Source: Dysgonomonas sp.
GTDB taxonomy: Bacteria; Bacteroidota; Bacteroidia; Bacteroidales; Dysgonomonadaceae
Length of the DNA stretch: 13,886 bases
NCBI GenBank assembly: GCA_003523545.1
Contig: DQAM01000120.1
Location: 1-13,886, forward strand
Reading direction: 5' to 3'
Each line of letters opens with the position of its first letter. The first letter of the stretch is position 1. This document shows, one piece after another, positions 1-6,228 of this stretch. A program made the position numbers and the translations under genes. The notes under the pieces were generated by a model that saw only the letters and a list, made by a program, of their open reading frames with translations, did no database searches and was not told the DNA's origin.

Positions 1-43
1 TTCTTATCGTCAGCATGACAAAAAATGAAAAGTTAAGATGAAT
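1..43. other. Window-edge non-coding stretch, possible repeat arm
   Basis: No gene is supportable here. The first 20 bases (TTCTTATCGTCAGCATGACA) resemble, from memory, the arm of dispersed intergenic repeats containing GTCAGCATGACA that occur in several Bacteroidetes genomes. The partner arm would lie outside the window, so this is a weak suggestion. The rest of the stretch is AT-rich sequence leading into the terminator of the coiled-coil lipoprotein gene. Confidence 0.2.
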
Positions 44-82
44 TAAAAAAAACACCGGCAAAGATATAATCTTTACCGGTGT
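44..82 (-). terminator. Intrinsic terminator of the coiled-coil lipoprotein gene
   Basis: The arms are 52-65 and 69-82, a 14-bp stem with a 3-base loop, followed on the minus strand by a run of eight Ts (45-52). The only imperfect pair is C/A on the plus strand, which becomes a tolerated U-G wobble in minus-strand RNA, so the hairpin is shaped for minus-strand transcription. It begins 33 nt after the stop codon. Confidence 0.9.
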
Positions 83-115
83 CAATGTATATTATAATCT
101 TAAATAATATCTTTA

Positions 116-991
116 TTATACATCCACTTCCATAATCAGGAATTGTCCCAGACTCCAGAATCTTTTATAATCAAGGATTTTCACTACAGCTTGTCCGTTT
201 GCATCTTTTGCAACGGTATAGCTGTCTTTAGGCTGGTCCGAAAGTATTTTTACTTTCTTTGCATACACCGGTATCTCCTGTACTTCACGGATATCGATTT
301 TTACAAATGTAGATTTATCGATAGATTCGTTCAGTACTTTAGTAGAAGAAAGGAATCCGCCAGATATGATCTTAGCTTCTTTCAGCTCTTTATTGGTGCC
401 GAAAATATAATAACCGGTATTAAGAGCTTCCTCCTGTTCCTTAATCTTGGCTTCCTGTTCCTGGTTCTGCATAGATAAGTCCTGTACGTCAGAAGCCAGT
501 TTGTCCACTGTGCCGGTCAGGCTGGCGATCTGCGCATCACGAGTGGTAAGCGCATCGCGCAATTCGAGGATGGTATTGCTGCGCTGTTGGAGCTCAGCAT
601 TTAAATTTTCGACGGTTTTTCTAAGCTGTGCAGATTGTCCGCCTGAAGCTTTCAGCCTTTCGTTCAGTTTCGCAATATCTTCTTTGTTCTTTTGCAGGAT
701 TTCGTTGATCATCTGGAAGTTGCTCGCTATCTGGTCTTTAGTCGATTTAGACATTTCTCCTGTCGTTTGGGACTGGACGGTCAGATATTTTTCAGCTTCT
801 TTTATTCTATCGAAATTTGCATTTACTTCATTGATAATTTCCATCAGATCGGAGATCTCCGACTGGTCCTGATTCGTGATCTGCATCAAAGAATCTCTTT
901 CCGCCTGCAACCTCTTATATTCGTCTGAGTTTTTTACATTACAAGACGCTAAAAAACCGAGACATAAGCATCCAAGTAATAATTTTTTCAT
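116..991 (-). CDS. Coiled-coil lipoprotein (function unknown)
   Basis: This 291-aa precursor starts at the ATG at 989-991. An in-frame TTG at 1025-1027 would add 12 residues before the signal peptide and is not preferred. The signal peptide ends in the lipobox LASC with Cys17, so a membrane-anchored lipoprotein is predicted; no acidic surface-export tract follows the Cys. Residues about 24-70 and 95-190 are rich in E, K, Q and L and look like two long coiled coils. The last 100 residues (YYIFGTNKELKEAKI onward, through KRFWSLGQFLIMEVDV) look like a compact, mainly beta domain. A D-S-L at residues 33-35 fits the Bacteroidetes O-glycosylation sequon D(S/T)(A/I/L/M/T/V). From memory the layout recalls Bacteroides Cbp1-type collagen-binding coiled-coil lipoproteins, but I cannot confirm homology. 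The gene has its own candidate promoter and terminator, so it can be transcribed alone. Confidence 0.85.
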   Translation of the reverse strand: MKKLLLGCLCLGFLASCNVKNSDEYKRLQAERDSLMQITNQDQSEISDLMEIINEVNANFDRIKEAEKYLTVQSQTTGEMSKSTKDQIASNFQMINEILQKNKEDIAKLNERLKASGGQSAQLRKTVENLNAELQQRSNTILELRDALTTRDAQIASLTGTVDKLASDVQDLSMQNQEQEAKIKEQEEALNTGYYIFGTNKELKEAKIISGGFLSSTKVLNESIDKSTFVKIDIREVQEIPVYAKKVKILSDQPKDSYTVAKDANGQAVVKILDYKRFWSLGQFLIMEVDV

Positions 992-1025
992 AATTATATA
1001 ATTATTGATTCGTTTCTCTTTTAAC

Positions 1026-1039
1026 AACTGCGGACAGTT
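1026..1039 (-). other. Small hairpin in the lipoprotein leader
   Basis: The leader carries a 5-bp stem with a 4-base loop (AACTG cgga CAGTT), about 35 nt before the start codon. No U-tract follows, so it is not a terminator. A role in mRNA stability or translation is possible, but a stem this short can occur by chance. Confidence 0.25.
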
Positions 1040-1058
1040 TTAGTTCCGCTTGTAAGTG

Positions 1059-1066
1059 CAAATGTA
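1059..1066 (-). promoter_or_regulatory. Candidate promoter -7 box for the coiled-coil lipoprotein gene
   Basis: The minus strand reads TACATTTG, a perfect match to the Bacteroidetes -7 consensus TAnnTTTG. It lies in the 114-bp gap between rsmI and the lipoprotein start and implies a leader of roughly 60 nt. I see no good TTTG -33 box at the usual 19-21 nt spacing, so this call rests on the -7 box and its position. Confidence 0.5.
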
Positions 1067-1105
1067 ATCGTTTTTGAGTATAAAAAGTTAAAATCGGGAA
1101 CGAAT

Positions 1106-1783
1106 TTATTTTTTTCCACCTATTATTAAGACAAATTCACCTTTAGGGTCTTTCTGCGTAAAGTGCTCAGCCAGTTCCTTTAAAGTGCCGCGCACTATCT
1201 CTTCATGCAGTTTGGATATCTCCCGGCAGGCTGCGGCTTCCCGTTCTTCGCCCATATATTCCGCCAGCTGGGTACATGTTTTCACGACCCTGTAAGGTGA
1301 TTCGTAAAGGATGATGGTATGTTCTATTTCTGCCAGTTCTTTCAACCGGGTCATGCGTCCTTTTTTCTGGGGAAGGAATCCTTCGAAAAAGAATTTATCG
1401 CTGGGGATGCCCGATGCAACGAGGGCAGGAACAAATGCCGTGGCACCCGGCAGGCACTCGACTTCGATGCCTTCTTTTATACATTCCCGGCTGATGAGAA
1501 AGCCCGGATCAGATATGCCCGGTGTACCTGCATCGGATACCAGGCCGATATTTTCACCGGATTTTATCCTGTCGATGATGTGGCCGACCGCCTTATGCTC
1601 ATTGAACTTATGATAAGACTGCATCTTGTTTATAATCTCGAAATGCTTGAGCAGGAAGCTGGTGGTACGTGTATCCTCCGCCAGAATCAGGTCTACTTCT
1701 TTAAGCAGGCGGATCGCCCTGAAAGTCATGTCTTCCAGATTACCCACAGGGGTGGGAATAAGGTATAGTTTACCGGCAGGCAT
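1106..1783 (-). CDS. rsmI: 16S rRNA (cytidine-1402 2'-O)-methyltransferase RsmI
   Basis: RsmI uses S-adenosylmethionine to methylate the 2'-OH of C1402 in the 16S rRNA decoding centre. The 225-aa protein carries the family motifs in order: LYLIPTPVGNLEDMTFRAI at 6-24, LAEDTRTTSFLLKHF at 34-48, SDAGTPGISDPG at 83-94 (SAM-binding loop of the tetrapyrrole-methylase fold), LPGATAFVPALVASG at 111-125 and LYESPYRV at 159-166. It ends at the last core strand (EFVLIIGGKK). It therefore lacks the C-terminal extension that brings E. coli RsmI to about 286 aa; a shorter form is common in Bacteroidetes, from memory. It begins 28 nt after the nucleoside transporter stop and is probably cotranscribed with it. 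The 78 bases after its stop hold no convincing terminator. Confidence 0.95.
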   Translation of the reverse strand: MPAGKLYLIPTPVGNLEDMTFRAIRLLKEVDLILAEDTRTTSFLLKHFEIINKMQSYHKFNEHKAVGHIIDRIKSGENIGLVSDAGTPGISDPGFLISRECIKEGIEVECLPGATAFVPALVASGIPSDKFFFEGFLPQKKGRMTRLKELAEIEHTIILYESPYRVVKTCTQLAEYMGEEREAAACREISKLHEEIVRGTLKELAEHFTQKDPKGEFVLIIGGKK

Positions 1784-1811
1784 TTTCTATCTAATTAATT
1801 TTGTATCAGAA

Positions 1812-3074
1812 TCAGCTTATCGTTTTCCTGTGGGCTTCTTCCGATTTTTTATGGTTGAAAATAAAGAAGAAAATTATGGCGAGGACGAGAGCATACGTGG
1901 CAAAGCTAAACCAGATGTTCTGCCAGTCTTTGACATTGTCGGCATCGGTAAAATACTGCACTACCATGCCGCTGCCCAGTGTTCCGACGATTGTTCCGAT
2001 ACCGTTTGTCATCAGAACGAACAGGCCTTGTGCGCTTGCCCTGATATTAGGGCTTGTTTCTGTTTCGACAAATAACGAACCCGATACGTTGAAAAAGTCA
2101 AACGCCATACCATAAACTATCATAGATAGGACGAGGAATACAAATCCGCTTCCCGGATTTCCTATTCCAAAGAGTCCGAACCTGAGTACCCACGCAATCA
2201 TGCTGATAAGCATTACGTTCTTGATACCGTATCTTTTCATGAAAAAAGGTATTGCCAATATGAAAAGGGATTCGGATATCTGCGATAGAGAAGTCAGTAT
2301 CCCCGGATGCTGTACAGCGAAAGATTCGGCATATTCGGGGCTTAGTGCAAAATCGCTGAGGAAAGGCTGTCCGAAGAGGTTCGTAATTTGCAAAGCGGCT
2401 CCCAGCAGCATAGAGAAGATGAAAAAAACAGCCATCTTTTTCTCTTTGAACAAAACAAATGCATCGAGCCCCAGTGTAGATACCACTGATTTATTTTTAA
2501 TTTCCCGGGTAGGTGGTCTTTTGGGAAGGGTAAACGCATATAATCCCAATACCAAGGCTGCTATGCTTCCCAGATATAACTGGTTTGCGTCGGCTGTCCA
2601 CTTCATAAGGTCTACAAACCACATGGCAAAGATGAAACCCACCGTACCCCATACGCGGATAGGAGGATAATCCTTGACTACATCGAGGTTATATTGTCCC
2701 ATCGCGTTATAGGCTAAAGTATTGGCTAATCCTAAAGTCGGCATGTACATCATGGCGACAAGCAGTATGATTGCGTATACCTGGCCGTATTCTGTGACAT
2801 TGGGTAGATAAAACAGCAGTCCTGCGCCGATGATATGGCATAGCGCATATACTCTTTCGGCATTTACCCACCGGTCGGCAATAATACCGAGCAAGGCGGG
2901 CATGATGAGCGCAGCGATGCCCATTGTCGCAAATATGCTTCCGATCTGCAGTCCGTCAAATTTGAGGGTTGCCCCGAGGTATACACCGAGCGAAGTCAGC
3001 CAGCTGCCCCATACAAAAAACTGCAAAAAATTCATGATTATGAGCCGCAGTTTGATATTGGAAGTGTCGTTCAT
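1812..3074 (-). CDS. nupG: Nucleoside:H+ symporter, NupG type (MFS)
   Basis: This 420-aa inner-membrane transporter has about 12 hydrophobic segments. It closely resembles, from memory, E. coli NupG (418 aa): NFLQFFVWGSWLTSLG near the start, LKFDG at 38, MPALLGI at 58, YMPTLGL at 110, PPIRVWGTVGF at 137-147, FFIFSMLLGAALQITN at 217-232, SQISESLFILAIPFF at 264-278 and SMIVYGMAFDFFNVSGS at 317-333. The positions I remember as uridine contacts in NupG have identical residues here (R140, T144, F147, Q229, N232, Q265, E268, Y321, F325). It should import nucleosides by proton symport. It starts 8 nt after the stop of a nuclease/phosphatase-type lipoprotein, which suggests coupled salvage of extracellular nucleotides or nucleic acid (inference). 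Confidence 0.93.
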   Translation of the reverse strand: MNDTSNIKLRLIIMNFLQFFVWGSWLTSLGVYLGATLKFDGLQIGSIFATMGIAALIMPALLGIIADRWVNAERVYALCHIIGAGLLFYLPNVTEYGQVYAIILLVAMMYMPTLGLANTLAYNAMGQYNLDVVKDYPPIRVWGTVGFIFAMWFVDLMKWTADANQLYLGSIAALVLGLYAFTLPKRPPTREIKNKSVVSTLGLDAFVLFKEKKMAVFFIFSMLLGAALQITNLFGQPFLSDFALSPEYAESFAVQHPGILTSLSQISESLFILAIPFFMKRYGIKNVMLISMIAWVLRFGLFGIGNPGSGFVFLVLSMIVYGMAFDFFNVSGSLFVETETSPNIRASAQGLFVLMTNGIGTIVGTLGSGMVVQYFTDADNVKDWQNIWFSFATYALVLAIIFFFIFNHKKSEEAHRKTIS

Positions 3075-3082
3075 ATGTTTTA

Positions 3083-4138
3083 TTATTTGGTATTTTTATT
3101 TTTCCCGAGGTAGATAAGGGTAGGGAAGTGGTCGCTGTATCCGTTGAGGAAAGTATTCCCCGAGAATGTACGCAGCGGATATCCCTGGTAATTACCCGAT
3201 TGCTGTATCAGGTAATCTTCGTTATATATTCCGGCTTCTATAAAATTCAGCTTGCTTTTTCCTTTATCCAGTAAGCTTTGCGATATGATTATCTGGTCGA
3301 AGAGGTTCCATTTACCCCTGTATTGTAACGAGCCTAATCCGCTTTCGTGAAGCTGCCACATCGTATTGAATAATCCACCTTCTTGTACTTCACTTTCTAG
3401 CTTTTTTGCGCCGAGGGCAATGCGGGTGCTTTTATCCTCAGGATCGTCGTTCATGTCTCCCATTATGATGATGCCTGTCTGCGGATCGGCTTTATAGATA
3501 GAATCGGATATATGCTTGCAGATAGAGGCTGCCCGCTCCCTCAGAGGTTCTGAGTCTTCCCCGCGTCTCGACGGCCAGTGGTTGACCAGTATAGATACAG
3601 GTTCACCGGCTAACGTGCCGCTTACCACGAGTATATCCCGGGTTTTGTAAGGTGTACCTCCGATTAGTGTATATGGATAAATTTTATGATTTGTAACCGT
3701 AAATATTTGAGGATTATAGATCAGCCCAACATCGATGCCGCGCCCGTCGGGAGAATCTTCGTGTACGATTTCGTAATTTTTGCCGGACAGATCACCTGTA
3801 TCGATAAGGTCTTCCATAACCTTACGGTTCTCTACTTCAGCCACTCCCAGGATAGCAAATCCCTCCGGGGATTTATCTTTTCCCAAACGGCTGATTACGT
3901 AAGCCAGGTTGTTGAGTTTCTTTTGGTATTTATCATTGTCCCATTTATACCTTCCGCCAGGAGTAAAATCCTCGTCCATAATAGAAAGGTCTCTTTCTGT
4001 ATCGAACAAGTTTTCCACATTGTAGAAAGCAACCGGATATAGCGTGTTATTATTTGAATTTTGCTTCGGATTTTGCTGTCCTGAAGAACAGCTTAACGAA
4101 ATAAGGGCAAGAGAGAGGAGTAGATAGATTTTTTTCAT
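3083..4138 (-). CDS. Endonuclease/exonuclease/phosphatase-family lipoprotein
   Basis: This 351-aa precursor has a lipoprotein signal ending in SLSC (Cys17), followed by a Q/N-rich linker and no acidic surface-export tract. The catalytic core has the metal-dependent EEP (DNase I/sphingomyelinase-like) motifs: FYNVENLFD at 38-46, GVAEVEN at 98-104 (metal-binding Glu), GRGIDVGLIYN at 132-142, NHWPSRRG at 186-193, MGDMNDDP at 226-233, WNLFDQIIIS at 277-286 and GYSDHFP at 333-339 (catalytic His337). All expected active-site residues are present, so it should hydrolyse phosphodiester or phosphomonoester bonds in the periplasm or at the outer membrane. The substrate is not fixed by sequence: DNA, RNA, nucleotides and phospholipids are all possible. 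The nucleoside transporter just downstream favours nucleic acid or nucleotides. A D-S-I at 212-214 fits the Bacteroidetes O-glycosylation sequon. Confidence 0.92.
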   Translation of the reverse strand: MKKIYLLLSLALISLSCSSGQQNPKQNSNNNTLYPVAFYNVENLFDTERDLSIMDEDFTPGGRYKWDNDKYQKKLNNLAYVISRLGKDKSPEGFAILGVAEVENRKVMEDLIDTGDLSGKNYEIVHEDSPDGRGIDVGLIYNPQIFTVTNHKIYPYTLIGGTPYKTRDILVVSGTLAGEPVSILVNHWPSRRGEDSEPLRERAASICKHISDSIYKADPQTGIIIMGDMNDDPEDKSTRIALGAKKLESEVQEGGLFNTMWQLHESGLGSLQYRGKWNLFDQIIISQSLLDKGKSKLNFIEAGIYNEDYLIQQSGNYQGYPLRTFSGNTFLNGYSDHFPTLIYLGKNKNTK

Positions 4139-4162
4139 AAATATCCATTGCTAGAATCGGCA

Positions 4163-4170
4163 CAAATTTA
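4163..4170 (-). promoter_or_regulatory. Candidate promoter -7 box for the EEP lipoprotein-nupG-rsmI unit
   Basis: The minus strand reads TAAATTTG, a perfect TAnnTTTG match, 24 nt before the ATG of the EEP lipoprotein. It sits just past the T-tract of the preceding terminator, so the -33 region would overlap the terminator hairpin. No clear TTTG -33 box is visible. The match and its position after a terminator make it plausible. Confidence 0.5.
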
Positions 4171-4176
4171 ATAAAT

Positions 4177-4218
4177 AAAAAAAGACTACCTATGAGGTTT
4201 AGTCATAAATAGTCTTTT
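4177..4218 (-). terminator. Intrinsic terminator of the lipocalin-like lipoprotein gene
   Basis: The arms are 4180-4195 and 4203-4218, a 16-bp stem with a 7-base loop, and minus-strand Ts follow (4177-4183). Two adjacent C/A oppositions on the plus strand become U-G wobbles in minus-strand RNA, so the stem is continuous only in the transcript of this strand. It starts 33 nt after the stop codon at 4252. Confidence 0.9.
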
Positions 4219-4251
4219 CTGTTCTATTATTTAAGAAGAAAAACGTAATAG

Positions 4252-4761
4252 TTAATTCCTATTGAAATTCACTTTTACAGTCGCTTTATCTGCTTTAAAA
4301 TCCATATCTCCAATACCTACAAGTCTAACCAACTGATCAAGTTCCATTTCATTTAAATCTTCTTTGTAATCGGCATCAATGTATAGAACCCCGTTGTCTA
4401 CGGAAGCATTAAATGAATGTGAATCGTCCACTGCGAATATTATAGTAAGCTTACCATTAGAGAAAGTATATTTCCCATTTTTATCCTCGCCGTCATATTT
4501 CTCAATCATTGTGCCGTCTTCTTTAAAAGTCCATATAGTCCCCGTTAAATCATCAGTAATTCCCTCTGATATGTACGTTTTTACCTTAGTATCATTTTCC
4601 CCGCTATTTGTCTTTACATCTGTGGAAACAACTTTATCAAACTTCCATGTTCCGACAATACTGTTGTTAACTTTGTTGTCATCATCATCGTCATCACTAC
4701 ACGAAGAAATAAGACATACGGACATAATAGTGCTTAACAGCAACAAACTAAACTTTCTCAT
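4252..4761 (-). CDS. Small lipocalin-like surface lipoprotein
   Basis: This 169-aa precursor starts at the ATG at 4759-4761. A TTG-initiated extension up to 4860 would put 33 residues before the signal peptide and would begin inside the upstream terminator, so it is rejected. The signal peptide ends in ISSC (Cys21) and is followed at once by Ser and six Asp residues. This matches the acidic lipoprotein export signal known to send Bacteroides lipoproteins to the cell surface. The mature domain has the layout of Bacteroidetes lipocalin-like proteins: IVGTWKFDKV at 35-44, IWTFKEDGTM at 76-85, GKYTFSNGKLTIIF at 96-109 and NGVLYID at 123-129. These are short beta strands that should form a small barrel able to hold a hydrophobic ligand. 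No ligand can be named. It is flanked by terminators on both sides and so is probably monocistronic. Confidence 0.85.
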   Translation of the reverse strand: MRKFSLLLLSTIMSVCLISSCSDDDDDDNKVNNSIVGTWKFDKVVSTDVKTNSGENDTKVKTYISEGITDDLTGTIWTFKEDGTMIEKYDGEDKNGKYTFSNGKLTIIFAVDDSHSFNASVDNGVLYIDADYKEDLNEMELDQLVRLVGIGDMDFKADKATVKVNFNRN

Positions 4762-4793
4762 AATTTTTTTAATTTTAGTTGATTCTCTATTCA

Positions 4794-4801
4794 CAAACCT
4801 T
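4794..4801 (-). promoter_or_regulatory. Weak candidate -7 box for the lipocalin-like gene
   Basis: The minus strand reads AAGGTTTG, one mismatch from TAnnTTTG, 33 nt before the ATG. A promoter is expected in the 97 bp between the suf terminator and this gene. This is the best match I found by eye. No -33 box is apparent. Confidence 0.3.
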
Positions 4802-4858
4802 TTGGGAAGGTATTGTTGTTTTTTAACATCACTAAGATATAACATTTTTTTATAATAC

Positions 4859-4886
4859 AAAAAATGGAGCTTAAATCAGCTCCATT
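4859..4886 (-). terminator. Intrinsic terminator of the suf-containing operon
   Basis: Arms 4863-4871 and 4878-4886 form a perfect 9-bp stem (AATGGAGCT/AGCTCCATT) with a 6-base loop. On the minus strand the stem runs into TTTT (4859-4862). It lies about 29 nt after the sufS stop, and no other terminator of this quality was seen between lysS and sufS. Confidence 0.85.
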
Positions 4887-4915
4887 AATTTATATTGAAT
4901 ACTTAACCGTTTTTA

Positions 4916-6133
4916 TCAGAACATGTCAGCTACGCGTTTTACTCCTGACACGAGCCTGTCTATTTCTTCCCGTGTATTGTAAAACGCGAACGAAGCCCTT
5001 ACAGTGCCTTCGATACCCAGTTCATGCATAAGCGGTTCGGCGCAATGGTGTCCCGTACGTACGGCAATACCCATTTTGTCGAGGAGCATACCCATATCGT
5101 AATGATGAATATCTTTTACTAGAAAAGATATGACACTGCTTTTGTGCCGGGATGTCCCGTAGATACGCATACCTTCGATCTTTTCGAGTTCGCTTGTTGC
5201 ATAATGCAAAAGTTCGTCTTCATAGGTTTTGATAGCATCTAATCCTATCGAAGATATATATTCGATGGCTGTCCCGAAAGCAATGAAATCCGCATAGTTG
5301 GGTGTCCCTGCTTCGAACTTGAAGGGAAGTTCGTTGAAGGTCGTTTTTTCGAAAGAAACCTGCCCTATCATTTCGCCCCCTCCCTGATAGGGGGGCAGTT
5401 CATTCAGAAGGTTTTCTTTTCCGTAAAGTATGCCCGTTCCTGTGGGGCCGTAAATCTTATGTCCCGAAAATACCAGAAAATCGACATCCAGTTTTTGTAC
5501 GTCTACCCCGATATGTTGTACCGACTGCGCCGCATCGAGAAGCACAGGGATTCCGTGGGAATGTGCCATCGCTATTATATCTTCCACCGGATTGATAGTT
5601 CCCAGCACATTCGACACATGGGTAACAGCTATCAGTTTGGTTTTAGGAGAAATAAGTTTCTCCAATTCTTCCAAGATAAGTTCGCCTTTTTCATTTATCG
5701 GAATCACTTTCAGCTTTATGCCTGCTATATCTTCCTGCAACTGCCAGGGAACAATGTTGGAATGATGCTCCATCGCGGAAAGGATAATTTCGTCTCCTTC
5801 CTTGCAAAAACGACGGCAATAAGAAGATGCTGCAAGGTTGATGCTTTCGGTGGTTCCTTTTGTAAATATGATCTCGTGCGGATGTTTCGCATGGATGAAC
5901 TTCTGCACAATCCGGCGGGCGTTCTCCGTCATATCGGTAGCTTCCTGGCTAAGATGATGCACGCCCCGGTGGATGTTGGCATTCACCGTTTCATATACTT
6001 CGGAAATGCGGTCGATGACACAGCGGGGTTTCTGGGTAGTCGCTCCGTTATCCAGATAAACCAGCTGTTTCCCGTATATTTGGGTAGAAAGTATCGGGAA
6101 ATCCGAACGTATTTTATTTATATCGATTTGCAT
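4916..6133 (-). CDS. sufS: Cysteine desulfurase SufS
   Basis: SufS is the PLP-dependent enzyme that takes sulfur from L-cysteine and passes it as a persulfide to the SUF Fe-S scaffold. The chosen ATG (6131-6133) gives 405 aa, close to E. coli SufS (406 aa). A TTG 27 nt upstream lies inside the repeat and is rejected. Visible motifs are YLDNGATTQKP at 26-36, TKGTTESIN at 91-99, MEHHSNIVPW at 121-130, LLDAAQSVQH at 198-207, SGHKIYGPTGTG at 223-234 with the PLP lysine K226, and RTGHHCAEPLM at 359-369 with the catalytic Cys364. Both residue numbers agree with E. coli SufS. GGAGG sits 8 nt before the ATG, inside the upstream repeat. sufS is last in its operon, 95 bp after sufD, and a terminator follows. 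Confidence 0.96.
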   Translation of the reverse strand: MQIDINKIRSDFPILSTQIYGKQLVYLDNGATTQKPRCVIDRISEVYETVNANIHRGVHHLSQEATDMTENARRIVQKFIHAKHPHEIIFTKGTTESINLAASSYCRRFCKEGDEIILSAMEHHSNIVPWQLQEDIAGIKLKVIPINEKGELILEELEKLISPKTKLIAVTHVSNVLGTINPVEDIIAMAHSHGIPVLLDAAQSVQHIGVDVQKLDVDFLVFSGHKIYGPTGTGILYGKENLLNELPPYQGGGEMIGQVSFEKTTFNELPFKFEAGTPNYADFIAFGTAIEYISSIGLDAIKTYEDELLHYATSELEKIEGMRIYGTSRHKSSVISFLVKDIHHYDMGMLLDKMGIAVRTGHHCAEPLMHELGIEGTVRASFAFYNTREEIDRLVSGVKRVADMF

Positions 6134-6139
6134 AAATTT

Positions 6140-6220
6140 AGCCTCCCTATATTCCTCCAAAGGAGGGATTTATAATTGCTTTTTGCCCTGTTCCTCCCTT
6201 TGGGGAGGTGAGGAGGGGCT
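6140..6220. repeat. Composite palindromic repeat, copy A (sufD/sufS junction)
   Basis: The plus strand starts AGCCTCCC (6140-6147) and ends GAGGGGCT (6213-6220), imperfect outer arms. Between them are two hairpins: CTCC-aaa-GGAG near 6155-6165 and CCTCCC-tttg-GGGAGG at 6193-6208, separated by an AT-rich spacer. Copies B and C share this plan. It fills almost the whole 95-bp gap and ends 6 nt before the sufS ATG. No T-tract follows the hairpins, so it is not a typical terminator. Confidence 0.8.
6142..6148 (-). promoter_or_regulatory. Canonical Shine-Dalgarno for sufS supplied by the repeat
   Basis: The minus strand reads AGGGAGG, then 8 nt (CTAAATTT), then the ATG of sufS. GGAGG at this spacing is a textbook ribosome-binding site, unusual in Bacteroidetes where most starts lack one. 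It is the outer arm of repeat copy A. The match supports the ATG at 6133 as the true start. Confidence 0.6.
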
Positions 6221-6228
6221 TTACTACT

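Noticed and set aside
992..1027. Upstream TTG start for the coiled-coil lipoprotein
   Set aside because: It would add 12 residues before a complete MKKLLLG-type lipoprotein signal.
1784..1811. Terminator between nupG and rsmI
   Set aside because: The 28-bp gap has no inverted repeat with a T-tract, so cotranscription is the simpler reading.
1319..2115. Several plus-strand open frames opposite rsmI and the end of nupG
   Set aside because: They overlap each other and sit antisense to recognised genes, with no domain or credible start.
4762..4860. Upstream TTG start for the lipocalin-like lipoprotein
   Set aside because: It would place 33 charged residues before a normal signal peptide and start inside the upstream terminator.
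6134..6160. Upstream TTG start for sufS
   Set aside because: It lies within repeat copy A. The downstream ATG has GGAGG at 8 nt and gives residue numbering that matches E. coli SufS.
5459..6175. Plus-strand open frame of 238 codons opposite sufS
   Set aside because: It lies wholly antisense to a well-supported gene, crosses the repeat, has an odd Phe/Tyr/His/Arg-rich composition and no recognisable motif. It is a shadow of sufS codon use.
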